Positions 7,224 to 14,218 are shown, counted from the first letter of the stretch. The stretch is 51,606 nucleotides of DNA from an uncultured Porphyromonadaceae bacterium (GCA_900542255.1 UQMR01000007.1:1-51606); one strand, 5' to 3'. Numbers and translations: made by a program. Notes: generated from the sequence alone by a model not told the origin.

Positions 7224-7502
7224 ATGTCACACTCTTTTTATAAATACGAATGTCCCGATTGTGGATATACCATAGATGGATTGTCAGAGGGTGGTAGGTT
7301 GTTCTCTGAATACAACTATATCCAACTTCAATGCCCTGCGTGTAAAAAGGTGGAGAGCATTAATGTCCCTTATGAAAAGGAACAAACCGGAGAATTTCCA
7401 TTATCAGAATGTTGTAAAGCCAAGATGCAGAAATGGGATAAGGATTGTCCTGTGTGTGGTAAGAAAATGATTCAGACAGTTCTATGGGATGATATTTGCT
7501 GA
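7224..7502 (+). CDS. Small zinc-ribbon protein
   Basis: 92 residues from ATG 7224 (a TTG-started extension from 7203 is unlikely). Cys pairs CPDC (near residue 10), CPAC (near 40), CC (near 63) and CPVC (near 76) make two probable zinc ribbons, the second followed by GKKMIQTVLWDD. Such proteins bind zinc structurally and often act as nucleic-acid or partner-binding adaptors, but nothing here fixes the role. It is soluble and part of the island cargo. The start lies 21 nt after the previous stop, consistent with co-transcription. Confidence 0.7.
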   Translation: MSHSFYKYECPDCGYTIDGLSEGGRLFSEYNYIQLQCPACKKVESINVPYEKEQTGEFPLSECCKAKMQKWDKDCPVCGKKMIQTVLWDDIC

Positions 7503-7589
7503 CACCTTTTTGAACAAATTTCTATTTATATAGACAGTCAAGAAAAAGTTCTTACTATAATTAAGAACAGATAAAATTCAAAAGTAGAT

Positions 7590-7994
7590 ATGCAGATGAA
7601 ACAAATACCATTCTATTTTACGATGCTTACTTTGCTACTTATTTGGAGTTGTGACAACAAGCAGCAATCTGTTTCCATTGACAATCTTATTGTTGGCAAA
7701 TGGAAAATGGTAGAATATGAAGGTGTCTGTGTAAATGCTCTTGATACTCTTAGCTTTTACAAGAACGGTAAGGCTGACTGCCCACCTGAAACTGGTGAAT
7801 TTACCTACCGCTTTATAACATCTGATTCTTTGGTTATCTATAATCATGGCTTTGGAGAGCAGCATTACAAGATACTCAAACTATCCAACGACAGCCTTAT
7901 AAAACAACTTAAACGGCAAAGGATTTATGCTGACAACATAGACGAGCCTGTAAATGGAGAGATTGAGAAATACATACGAGTAACAAATAAATAG
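7590..7994 (+). CDS. Lipoprotein, lipocalin-like small beta protein
   Basis: 134 residues with a signal peptide MKQIPFYFTMLTLLLIWSC; the Cys near residue 21 is the lipobox. After it come DNLIVGKWKMVEYEG, an acidic and beta-rich core and SDSLIKQLKRQR. The VGKWKMVE opening is common in lipocalin-like Bacteroidetes lipoproteins, usually of unknown function. The start could also be the second Met at 7596. The 87 nt upstream carry no clear promoter. It is the only exported protein of the island. Confidence 0.65.
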   Translation: MQMKQIPFYFTMLTLLLIWSCDNKQQSVSIDNLIVGKWKMVEYEGVCVNALDTLSFYKNGKADCPPETGEFTYRFITSDSLVIYNHGFGEQHYKILKLSNDSLIKQLKRQRIYADNIDEPVNGEIEKYIRVTNK

Positions 7995-8059
7995 CACCTT
8001 TTTTAGAAGAAAGTTCACTTTATAGGGTGAATTAGAAAAAAAGTCCTCATAAATAGCAT

Positions 8060-8086
8060 AGTTATGGCATAACTTTGCTATCTTTG
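8060..8086 (+). promoter_or_regulatory. Promoter and palindromic operator of the mntA-hepT cassette
   Basis: TATCTTTG (8079-8086) is a consensus -7 element. Immediately upstream, AGTTATG-G-CATAACT (8060-8074) is a perfect 7-bp palindrome placed over the -33 region. Toxin-antitoxin operons are commonly autoregulated through such sites, so this is a candidate operator. The mntA ATG follows 20 nt after the -7 element. Confidence 0.6.
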
Positions 8087-8106
8087 CATTATAAGCAGGT
8101 CCATTT

Positions 8107-8406
8107 ATGAAGCTGATAGAAAACAACATACAGAAGATTGTTGCTTTGTGCAAGAAGTACAAGGTAAACAAGTTGTTTGTGTTCGGCTCTATTCTTACCA
8201 ACCGTTTTAATGACAATAGCGATGTGGACTTGGTAGTTTCTTTCAATAAGGCAGAGGTAAGCGACTATTTCGATAATTACTTTGATTTCAAATACGCTTT
8301 GGAAGAATTGTTTGGCAGGGAAGTGGACTTGTTGGAAGAGCAGACTATAAAGAATCCATATTTGAAAAAGAATGTGGACGCAACAAAAGCATTGATATAT
8401 GGATGA
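8107..8406 (+). CDS. mntA: MntA-type nucleotidyltransferase antitoxin
   Basis: 99-residue minimal nucleotidyltransferase. The core motif is FVFGSILTNRFNDNSDVDLVV, with Gly27-Ser28 and metal-binding Asp39 and Asp41; Asp74 in REVDLLEE is the likely third acid. Partners of this family AMPylate the Tyr of the HEPN toxin and thereby block its RNase activity. It overlaps the next gene by 8 nt (8399-8406), the usual coupled arrangement of MntA-HepT pairs. All catalytic residues appear intact, so an active antitoxin is expected. Confidence 0.85.
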   Translation: MKLIENNIQKIVALCKKYKVNKLFVFGSILTNRFNDNSDVDLVVSFNKAEVSDYFDNYFDFKYALEELFGREVDLLEEQTIKNPYLKKNVDATKALIYG

Positions 8407-8740
8407 TTTGATAAAGAAGCACTTGCAGGACATTCTGACTGCCACCCAAGAAATAGAAAGTTTCTTTGGTGACAAGCCTAAGTTGTTTGATGATTTTTAC
8501 AGCAATCTCTGCCTTAGACGTGCCATTGAACGAAACATAGAGATTATAGGTGAAGCCATGAACAGAATCTTAAAGACAGACAAAAACATAGCTATCACCA
8601 ATTCACGTAAAATAGTGGACGCAAGAAACTATATCATTCATGGATATGACAGCTTATCGGCAGATATTCTTTGGAGCATGGTAATCAATCATCTGCCAAA
8701 ACTAAAAAATGAAGTAGTGGCTTTATTGGATAATGAATGA
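8399..8740 (+). CDS. hepT: HEPN (DUF86) RNase toxin HepT
   Basis: 113-residue helical protein of the DUF86/HepT family. The active-site motif RX4HXY is present as RNYIIHGY: Arg76, His81 and Tyr83, the Tyr being the residue modified by MntA in characterised pairs. Helices FYSNLCLRRAIERNIEIIGEAMNRI and DILWSMVINHLPKLKNEV match the family. HEPN toxins of this type cleave RNA, in some cases tRNA 3' ends. Start and stop overlap both flanking nucleotidyltransferase genes by 8 nt, which indicates a single translationally coupled unit. Confidence 0.85.
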   Translation: MDDLIKKHLQDILTATQEIESFFGDKPKLFDDFYSNLCLRRAIERNIEIIGEAMNRILKTDKNIAITNSRKIVDARNYIIHGYDSLSADILWSMVINHLPKLKNEVVALLDNE

Positions 8741-9044
8741 AACGCCTGTTAATATAGAGAAAGCGATTAAAATTGCGAAAGCATACAAGGATTTGGTCGC
8801 AGAACGGTTGCCCTTAAAGGCTCTTTACCTTTATGGCTCATACAGCAAAGGCAACCATACAGAGGACAGTGACATAGACATTGCTGTTGTGGTGGAACGA
8901 ATGAGCGATGATTACTTTGAAGATACTCCATTACTATGGAAACTGAAACGTAAGATAAGCAATCTTATAGAGCCTGTTCTACTTACAGAGGACACCAATA
9001 ATCCTCTCTATGCAGACATTCTCAAAACGGGAATACTGATATAA
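8733..9044 (+). CDS. Second minimal nucleotidyltransferase of the cassette
   Basis: 103 residues with LYLYGSYSKGNHTEDSDIDIAVVV: Gly35-Ser36, Asp47 and Asp49 form the nucleotidyltransferase core. It overlaps hepT by 8 nt. The N-terminal extension (EKAIKIAKAYKDLVAERLPLK) differs from the first enzyme and the two are only distantly alike. Having nucleotidyltransferases on both sides of a HEPN toxin is less common than the two-gene form. It may be a second modifier of HepT or an antitoxin whose own HEPN partner was lost; the next ORF space is empty up to attR. Confidence 0.8.
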   Translation: MNETPVNIEKAIKIAKAYKDLVAERLPLKALYLYGSYSKGNHTEDSDIDIAVVVERMSDDYFEDTPLLWKLKRKISNLIEPVLLTEDTNNPLYADILKTGILI

Positions 9045-9126
9045 ACAGGAATATAGAGAACCTATCCAATATAGGGCAACTATATCTATATGAGATAAGT
9101 AATACAATTATTAACAATTACAGTTT

Positions 9127-9147
9127 GTGTAAACCGAGGTATAAACT
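9127..9147 (+). promoter_or_regulatory. Candidate integrase arm-binding repeats, right end
   Basis: GTGTAAACC (9127-9135) and a relative GTATAAACT (9139-9147), spaced as the two copies at the left end (2391-2411). Inferred arm-type sites of the island recombinase. The rest of 9045-9200 is AT-rich and holds no gene I can see. Confidence 0.4.
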
Positions 9148-9202
9148 AAGGTGAGTAGACAATAAGATTACGAGTGATTTTTACAACTCTACTGATTCAT
9201 AA

Positions 9203-9318
9203 AGTGCAATAGCTCAGCTGGTTGCTTCCAAAAGTGAGCGTTAGCGAACTTTCGGAAGCCGAAGAAGAGCAAAGGACTGAAAATCCTTGTGTCCCCGGTT
9301 CGATTCCTGGTGGCACCA
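9203..9318 (+). pseudogene. tRNA-Phe pseudogene split by a D-loop hairpin
   Basis: A tRNA-Phe-like sequence with a decayed acceptor strand (AGTGCAA against TGGCACC, two mismatches) and a normal start of the D arm (TAGCTCAGCTGGT). A 43-nt insertion follows (9223-9265), then the 3' part identical to the intact tRNA gene. The insert folds into a hairpin (GCTTCC 9224-9229 with GGAAGC 9254-9259; AAAGT 9231-9235 with ACTTT 9248-9252). A functional tRNA is unlikely. Confidence 0.65.
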
Positions 9319-9319
9319 C
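9266..9319 (+). repeat. Right attachment repeat (attR), 54 bp
   Basis: Same 54 bp as 2257-2310: D-arm 3' strand, anticodon arm with GAA, T arm and acceptor 3' strand of tRNA-Phe. It marks the right edge of the island; chromosomal DNA resumes at 9320. Confidence 0.88.
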
Positions 9320-9324
9320 CTCAG

Positions 9325-9361
9325 AAAGGCTTGATTTCCAAACGAAATCGAGCCTTTTTTG
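9325..9361 (+). terminator. Terminator beyond attR
   Basis: A stem AGGCTTGATTTC with GAAATCGAGCCT around CAAAC, then TTTTTT. It is probably the ancestral terminator of tRNA-Phe, displaced by 7 kb when the island inserted. Confidence 0.85.
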
Positions 9362-9539
9362 TTTCCCAGGGTGTGGCTTCCGTCGAGATTGTTGGCATTG
9401 AAATGCTTTTCTTGTTGCGGATAACAAGCCTCAACCCTGCATATTGCCGAAAACGGTTGTTCTTATATATTAGATGTAAACCGGCGTAGCGCAGAGAAAT
9501 TAAAGCGGTGCATTATTTCGTTTTGCCCCCGCCTTGCAC

Positions 9540-9547
9540 TATCTTTG
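9540..9547 (+). promoter_or_regulatory. -7 element of the Smr-protein operon
   Basis: TATCTTTG, with TTTTG at 9521-9525 as a somewhat close -33. The 9362-9539 stretch carries no gene I recognise. Confidence 0.6.
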
Positions 9548-9602
9548 CAATCTGAAATAGAGTGAGAGGCCTGTGGGCCTCGGCACAAGTAATATATCGA
9601 TT

Positions 9603-10673
9603 ATGGCAAATTTGAATATAGGTGATAAAGTACGGTTTTTGAATGCCGTAGGCGGCGGTATCGTGCGCCGCATGGAGGGTGAAATGGCATACGTCGAGGA
9701 GCCTGATGGTTTTGAAACCCCGATTCTGTCGCGCGAATGTGTGGTAGTTGAGCCCGCTTTGCCGCGTACTACTCGCAAGGCGGTGCAGGAGACTACTTTT
9801 GTCGCCGAGGAGTATCAGGCCAAGGAGGCCGAGGTGGCAGCGTCGAGCCATACCAATGCCGAAGAGGAGACGCCCGAGGGCGAGCAGTTGAATGTATCGC
9901 TGGCCTTTATAGCGCAAGAACCCAAGCACCTCACTACGACATCGTACGATGCCTGTCTTGTCAACGACAGCAACTATTACCTCTATTTTACCTATATGAG
10001 TCGCGACGACGAAGGGTGGCGCACGCGCTATGCCGGAGTGATAGAGCCCAACACCCAAATGCAGATAGAGGAGATACAGCAGGCCGACGTGAATAGCTTG
10101 CAGCGCATCGGGTTCCAGTATGTGGCTTTCAAGAAGGGGAAGCATTTCACGATGAAGAACCCCGGCGGCGTAGATATGCGCTTCGACTCTACGCGATTGT
10201 ATAAGCTGCATAGTTTCAGACAAAATGTTTATTTCGATGAGGCAGCCTTGATGATTGACTTGGTGAAGAACGATGTGCCTGTGCGTCCGTTGGTGGTGAA
10301 TGCCGAGGAGGTAGCGCGTGCCATGAGCGAGAAGCGCGCCTCTGCCGTGGCCGACAAGCCCCATGTGAGCAAGCCCAACCGCCGTCAGGCCGATATTATC
10401 GAGGTAGACTTGCACATAGGCGAGTTGCTCGACACTACGGCAGGTATGAGCAACAGCGATATGTTAGAGGTGCAGATGGATACTTTCCGCCGGGTGCTTG
10501 CCGAGCACAAGAACGACAAGGGGCAGCGCATCGTCTTTATCCACGGTAAGGGCGAGGGCGTGTTGCGGCGCGCCATTGTCGATGAGTTGAGAACCAAGTA
10601 TAAGCAATATACCTATCAGGATGCCTCGTTCCGCGAGTATGGTTTCGGGGCGACGATGGTGACGATACACTGA
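9603..10673 (+). CDS. DUF2027/Smr domain protein
   Basis: 356 residues from ATG 9603 (MANLNIGDKVRFLN); an in-frame ATG 30 nt upstream is less likely. The N-terminal half is the DUF2027-type region typical of Bacteroidetes. The C-terminal Smr domain shows DLHIGEL (about residue 268) and FIHGKGEGVLRRAI (about 315), the two signature motifs that form the nucleic-acid-binding or nicking surface in MutS2 and SmrA relatives. No membrane segment, so cytoplasmic. Role in DNA or RNA metabolism is suspected, not shown. It precedes the M16 peptidase gene by 93 nt that can form a strong hairpin. Confidence 0.88.
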   Translation: MANLNIGDKVRFLNAVGGGIVRRMEGEMAYVEEPDGFETPILSRECVVVEPALPRTTRKAVQETTFVAEEYQAKEAEVAASSHTNAEEETPEGEQLNVSLAFIAQEPKHLTTTSYDACLVNDSNYYLYFTYMSRDDEGWRTRYAGVIEPNTQMQIEEIQQADVNSLQRIGFQYVAFKKGKHFTMKNPGGVDMRFDSTRLYKLHSFRQNVYFDEAALMIDLVKNDVPVRPLVVNAEEVARAMSEKRASAVADKPHVSKPNRRQADIIEVDLHIGELLDTTAGMSNSDMLEVQMDTFRRVLAEHKNDKGQRIVFIHGKGEGVLRRAIVDELRTKYKQYTYQDASFREYGFGATMVTIH

Positions 10674-10712
10674 TAGGCCGAGTTCCCGTATTATAATGTA
10701 TCCCTCTTCGGC

Positions 10713-10739
10713 GTGCAACCCTGCATGGCAGGGCTGCAC
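10713..10739 (+). other. Intercistronic hairpin
   Basis: A 12-nt arm (10713-10724) pairs with 10728-10739 with one A-C mismatch around an ATG loop. No T-run. It could stabilise mRNA ends or occlude translation of the following gene; its role is not evident. Confidence 0.5.
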
Positions 10740-10766
10740 CATACGAGCGAGGGGCGAAGCAAGAAG

Positions 10767-11990
10767 ATGAGCGAGATAGAGACAGCCATATTGCCCAATG
10801 GCCTGCGGGTGGTACACTGCCGGCAGGGTGGCAATGTGTCGTATTGCGGCGTGGCGGTAAATGCCGGTACGCGCGATGAGAGGCACGACGAGAACGGGCT
10901 GGCACACCTTGTGGAGCATACCATCTTCAAGGGGACGGCACGGCGCAAGGCATGCCACATACGCACCCGCATGGAGAGCGTAGGCGGAGAGCTGAATGCC
11001 TATACGACCAAGGAGGAGACCGTGTTGTACAGCATCTACCCCTCGGCCTACCACGAGCGTGCCATGGAGTTGCTGGGCGACTTGGTCGCGCATGCTACCT
11101 TCCCCGACGAAGAGTTCGAGAAAGAGCGCGAAGTGGTGCGCGAAGAGATAGATATGTATCGCGATACACCCTCGGAGCTTGTCTATGACGAGTTTGAGAA
11201 CCGGCTCTTTGCCGGCCATCCGTTGGGTAGGAATATACTGGGCACTGCCGATGAGCTGTCTGCCATGTCGCCCATGCAGGCACGGGCATTCATGGCCCGT
11301 TGTTATAAGGCCGGCGAGATGGTCTTTTTCTCATACGCCAATGCCCCGATGAGCAAGGTCGTAGAGTGGGCGCAACGTTACTTCGGCGACCTTTCCTGCG
11401 GTATGCGCGGCGAGAGCCGCCAAGGTCCGGCAGCGGTGGTACCCTTCGACGAGCGGATACCCTACGATACCCATCAGGCACATGTCGTGTGGGGGTGCCG
11501 TGCCTATGACCTGTATGACGAGCGCAGGCTCGCCCTTCTGTTGCTCAACAATATGATAGGCGGTCCCGGGCAAAACAGCCTGCTCAATGTAGCCTTGCGC
11601 GAGCAGCGGGGGTATGTCTATGCCGTAGAGTCGTCGGTGGTAAACTATACCGATACGGGGCTTTTCACCGTCTATTTCGGTACCGACGGCAAGTATGTAG
11701 GCCGCTGTCTGCGGCGTATTGCCGGCGAGATGGAGCGCTTGCGTCATGGCGGGCTGACACCGTGGCGTGTCGCTGTCGCCAAGAAACAATATCGCGGGCA
11801 GCTCCTTGTGGCCGAAGACAATAACGAAAGCCTTGCACTGGCTTTGGGCAAGAGCTATATGCGCTATGGCAGTGTGCTGTCGCAAGAAGAACAGGCGCAG
11901 CGCATAGAGGCGGTGACGGTAGAGCAGATGCAGGCCGTAGCCGACGATATCATGGATACACGGCAGTGGTCGCTGCTTGTGCTGGAATGA
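10767..11990 (+). CDS. M16 family zinc metallopeptidase
   Basis: 407 residues from ATG 10767 (MSEIETAILPNGLRVVH). The inverted zinc motif HLVEHTIFKG (HxxEH, about residue 48) and the downstream acidic segment EVVREEIDMYRD (third ligand Glu) mark an active M16B processing-peptidase-like subunit. A second M16 domain follows (KARFMARCY to ALGKSYMRYG). No signal peptide, so probably cytoplasmic. The upstream in-frame Met at 10713 lies in the hairpin and is unlikely. It ends 19 nt before dusB, with which it probably forms an operon. Confidence 0.92.
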   Translation: MSEIETAILPNGLRVVHCRQGGNVSYCGVAVNAGTRDERHDENGLAHLVEHTIFKGTARRKACHIRTRMESVGGELNAYTTKEETVLYSIYPSAYHERAMELLGDLVAHATFPDEEFEKEREVVREEIDMYRDTPSELVYDEFENRLFAGHPLGRNILGTADELSAMSPMQARAFMARCYKAGEMVFFSYANAPMSKVVEWAQRYFGDLSCGMRGESRQGPAAVVPFDERIPYDTHQAHVVWGCRAYDLYDERRLALLLLNNMIGGPGQNSLLNVALREQRGYVYAVESSVVNYTDTGLFTVYFGTDGKYVGRCLRRIAGEMERLRHGGLTPWRVAVAKKQYRGQLLVAEDNNESLALALGKSYMRYGSVLSQEEQAQRIEAVTVEQMQAVADDIMDTRQWSLLVLE

Positions 11991-12009
11991 AACGAAATAA
12001 GAAAAGAGC

Positions 12010-13002
12010 ATGAAGATAGGAAACGTAGATTTGGGCGAGCGTCCCGTGCTGCTGGCTCCCATGGAAGATGTAACCGATACCTCTTTCCGGTTGATGTGCA
12101 AGGAGTTTGGCGCCGACATGGTATATACCGAGTTTGTGTCGGCCGATGCTTTGGTGCGGAACATAGCGGCAACACAGCGCAAGCTGCACGTCGTCGATGC
12201 CGAGCGTCCCGTAGCGATACAGATATACGGCCGCTTCCCCGAGTCGATGATAGAGGCAGCCCGGCTCTGCGAGGAGGCACATCCCGATGTGATAGACATC
12301 AACTTCGGCTGCCCGGTGAAGAAGGTCGCCGGCAAAGGCGCCGGCGCCGGCATGTTGCGCGATGTACCCAAGATGCTGGCTATTACGCGCGGGGTCGTCG
12401 ATGCCGTGAAGGTGCCTGTCACCGTGAAGACCCGGTTGGGTTGGGACCATGACTCGAAGATTATCGTAGAGCTGGCCGAGCAACTGCAAGATTGCGGCAT
12501 AGCGGCTCTGACCATACACGGGCGTACCCGCAGCCAGATGTACACCGGCGAGGCCGACTGGACTCTGATAGGCGAGGTGAAAAACAACCCGCGCATGCAC
12601 ATCCCCATCATAGGCAATGGCGACGTGACGACCGCCGAGCGTGCCGCCGAATGCTTCGACCGTTATGGCGTGGATGGTGTCATGGTAGGGCGTGCCGCCA
12701 TCGGGGCGCCTTGGATATTCCGCGATATAAAGGGATATGTGCGCGATGGCGTATGCCCGGCACCCCTGACGGTGCACGAGCGCATGGAGGTGATACGGCG
12801 GCAGCTGCGCGAGAGCGTGGCACGTCTCGACGAGCGGCGCGGCATTACGCACATCAGGCGGCATCTGGCAGCCACACCGCTCTTCAAAGGCATACCCTCG
12901 TTCCGCGATACCCGCATAGAGATGCTTCGTGCCGAAACGGTACCCGACTTGCTTGCCGTTTTGGAGCGCATAGAGCATACTTTCCTTGCCCCGGAGGAGT
13001 AG
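12010..13002 (+). CDS. dusB: tRNA-dihydrouridine synthase, DusB type
   Basis: 330-residue FMN enzyme that reduces uridines in the tRNA D loop with NADPH. N-terminal LLAPMEDVTDTSFR binds FMN; INFGCPVKKVAGKGAGAGML carries the catalytic Cys (about residue 100) and the KVAGKGAGA loop specific to DusB-like enzymes; TIHGRTRSQMYTG and IGNGDVTT are further FMN-binding motifs, VMVGRAAIGAPW the last. C-terminal helical domain (residues 245-330) is complete. Start 12010 follows the M16 gene by 19 nt. Confidence 0.95.
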   Translation: MKIGNVDLGERPVLLAPMEDVTDTSFRLMCKEFGADMVYTEFVSADALVRNIAATQRKLHVVDAERPVAIQIYGRFPESMIEAARLCEEAHPDVIDINFGCPVKKVAGKGAGAGMLRDVPKMLAITRGVVDAVKVPVTVKTRLGWDHDSKIIVELAEQLQDCGIAALTIHGRTRSQMYTGEADWTLIGEVKNNPRMHIPIIGNGDVTTAERAAECFDRYGVDGVMVGRAAIGAPWIFRDIKGYVRDGVCPAPLTVHERMEVIRRQLRESVARLDERRGITHIRRHLAATPLFKGIPSFRDTRIEMLRAETVPDLLAVLERIEHTFLAPEE

Positions 13003-13104
13003 CTCGCTTGTGCGATGCCGATAGGGTAGAAGGGGTTCCGCATGGTATAGAGATGATGCTTCGACAACATAAAATATTATGTAAGAGAAAAAATGGCGAA
13101 AAAG

Positions 13105-13136
13105 TTTGTCCATAAGATAGAAAGTGCCTATATTTG
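13105..13136 (+). promoter_or_regulatory. Promoter of rpmE2
   Basis: TTTG (13105-13108), 20 nt, TATATTTG (13129-13136). Transcription would start near 13143 and give a 60-nt leader. Confidence 0.8.
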
Positions 13137-13148
13137 CAAGCCATTACG

Positions 13149-13178
13149 AATATCACGTCCTACCAACGTGGTGATATT
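13149..13178 (+). promoter_or_regulatory. Stem-loop in the rpmE2 leader
   Basis: AATATCAC (13149-13156) pairs with GTGATATT (13171-13178), extended by inner GT/AC pairs across a bulge. It begins about 6 nt after the expected transcription start and ends 26 nt before the ATG. Ribosomal protein L31 leaders regulate their own genes in other phyla, so an autoregulatory element is plausible. Confidence 0.5.
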
Positions 13179-13204
13179 GTAAAACCCATATAGAATTTTC
13201 ACCA

Positions 13205-13453
13205 ATGAAAAAAGGAATACATCCCGAAAATTATCGTCCCGTAGTCTTCAAAGACATGTCGAACGAAGAAATTTTTATCAGCCGTAGCACAATAGCTACG
13301 AAAGAGACCATCGAGGTAAATGGCGAGACTTATCCGTTGGTAAAACTTGAAATCACGAGTTCTTCACACCCCTTCTTCACGGGCAAACAGAAACTTGTCG
13401 ATACCGCTGGTCGCGTAGATAAGTTCATGAGCCGCTACGGTAAGAAGAAATAA
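13205..13453 (+). CDS. rpmE2: 50S ribosomal protein L31, type B
   Basis: 82 residues, the length of type B L31. [22 protein letters not shown] and the conserved [23 protein letters not shown] are characteristic. The Cys pairs of the zinc-binding type A protein are absent. Zinc-free L31 is the form cells can use when zinc is scarce, although many Bacteroidetes carry only this kind. Monocistronic: its own promoter with structured leader upstream and a strong terminator just downstream. Confidence 0.97.
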   Translation: MKKGIHPENYRPVVFKDMSNEEIFISRSTIATKETIEVNGETYPLVKLEITSSSHPFFTGKQKLVDTAGRVDKFMSRYGKKK

Positions 13454-13475
13454 AAAGAACCGCACAGTATACAAG

Positions 13476-13502
13476 AGGGAAGCTGTTACAGCTTCCCTTT
13501 TT
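13476..13502 (+). terminator. Terminator of rpmE2
   Basis: GGGAAGCTG (13477-13485) and CAGCTTCCC (13489-13497) around TTA, followed by five T. The stretch to the next promoter (13503-13650) shows no gene. Confidence 0.95.
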
Positions 13503-13652
13503 GTTTTCAAGAGCGATACGGGAGGGCTGGTAAGGCAGGGAGGAGAAGAGTGGGGCAGGCATCCGGGAGACCCCGATACTCCGGTATGCAGATAAATGGT
13601 AATTTAACAGATATTATATTTGCATGTACGTTTTTGTGCACATCCGTGTGCC

Positions 13653-13660
13653 TATCTTTG
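13653..13660 (+). promoter_or_regulatory. Upstream -7 element for bcp
   Basis: TATCTTTG, with TTTG at 13632-13635 about 17 nt upstream. A second element follows at 13718-13725, so bcp-recA may have tandem promoters. Confidence 0.5.
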
Positions 13661-13693
13661 TAGAAAATAAATGCAGCATATATCCCCTGCGTG

Positions 13694-13725
13694 TTGCATA
13701 AAGTCGCAAATAAATGCTATTTTTG
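13694..13725 (+). promoter_or_regulatory. Proximal promoter of bcp-recA
   Basis: TTG (13694-13696), 21 nt, TATTTTTG (13718-13725), ending 22 nt before the bcp ATG. Confidence 0.6.
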
Positions 13726-13747
13726 TAAAAGTAAATACGTGAATACA

Positions 13748-14206
13748 ATGAAAACAGGAGACCGACTCCCCGACGTATTGGGAATAGATGCCAACGGCAA
13801 CGAAGTGAGACTCAGCGATTATGCAGGTCGCAAAATAGTGTTGTATTTCTATCCCAAAGACAACACGCCCGGTTGTACGGCCGAGGCATGCAGTTTGCGG
13901 GATGGGTATGAAGCCCTGCGCGAGGCCGGTTACGAAGTGATAGGCGTGAGCAAAGACAGCCCGGCGTCGCATCGCAAGTTTGCCGACAAGCACAACCTGC
14001 CATTTACCCTTATCGCCGATACCGAGACCACTCTCAACCAGGCATTGGGCGTATGGCGAGAAAAGAAGATGGCCGGACGCACCTATATGGGCACCGTGCG
14101 CACCACCTTCATTGCCGATGAGCAGGGCGTGATAACCCACGTGATAGAGAAGGTGACCACAGCCGACCACGTACGGCAAATACTGCAACTTGTAAATAAC
14201 AAATAA
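13748..14206 (+). CDS. bcp: Thioredoxin-dependent peroxiredoxin (BCP family)
   Basis: 152 residues from ATG 13748. It reduces hydroperoxides, using thioredoxin as donor. KIVLYFYPKDNTPGCTAEACSLRD holds the peroxidatic Cys (TPGCT, about residue 45) and the nearby second Cys of 2-Cys BCP enzymes (EAC, five residues on). GVSKDSPASHRKFADKHNLPF and TTFIADEQGVI are family signatures. Cytoplasmic. The gap to recA is 12 nt, so peroxide defence and DNA repair are probably transcribed together. Upstream in-frame Met at 13691 overlaps the promoter and is rejected. Confidence 0.94.
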   Translation: MKTGDRLPDVLGIDANGNEVRLSDYAGRKIVLYFYPKDNTPGCTAEACSLRDGYEALREAGYEVIGVSKDSPASHRKFADKHNLPFTLIADTETTLNQALGVWREKKMAGRTYMGTVRTTFIADEQGVITHVIEKVTTADHVRQILQLVNNK

Positions 14207-14218
14207 ACATAGAGCAAT

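Larger units (their letters stand above)
2310..9319 (+). mobile_element. Genomic island integrated at tRNA-Phe
   Basis: About 7.0 kb bounded by 54-bp direct repeats of the tRNA-Phe 3' half. The DNA is visibly AT-richer than both flanks and all cargo reads on the + strand. It starts with a truncated tyrosine recombinase beside attL and ends with a toxin-antitoxin cassette before attR. No relaxase, conjugation, phage structural or replication gene is visible. With the recombinase broken, it looks like an immobile remnant or an element that needs a helper in trans. Confidence 0.85.

Noticed and set aside
8012..8033. Small hairpin AGTTCAC/GTGAATT upstream of mntA
   Set aside because: Only 7 bp, with no T-run on the + strand; not distinguishable from chance.
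9045..9126. A further toxin-antitoxin gene after the second nucleotidyltransferase
   Set aside because: The stretch is AT-rich with no open frame of useful length.
11331..12617. Long open frame antisense to the M16 gene and dusB
   Set aside because: Typical shadow of codon-biased real genes; no domain in it.
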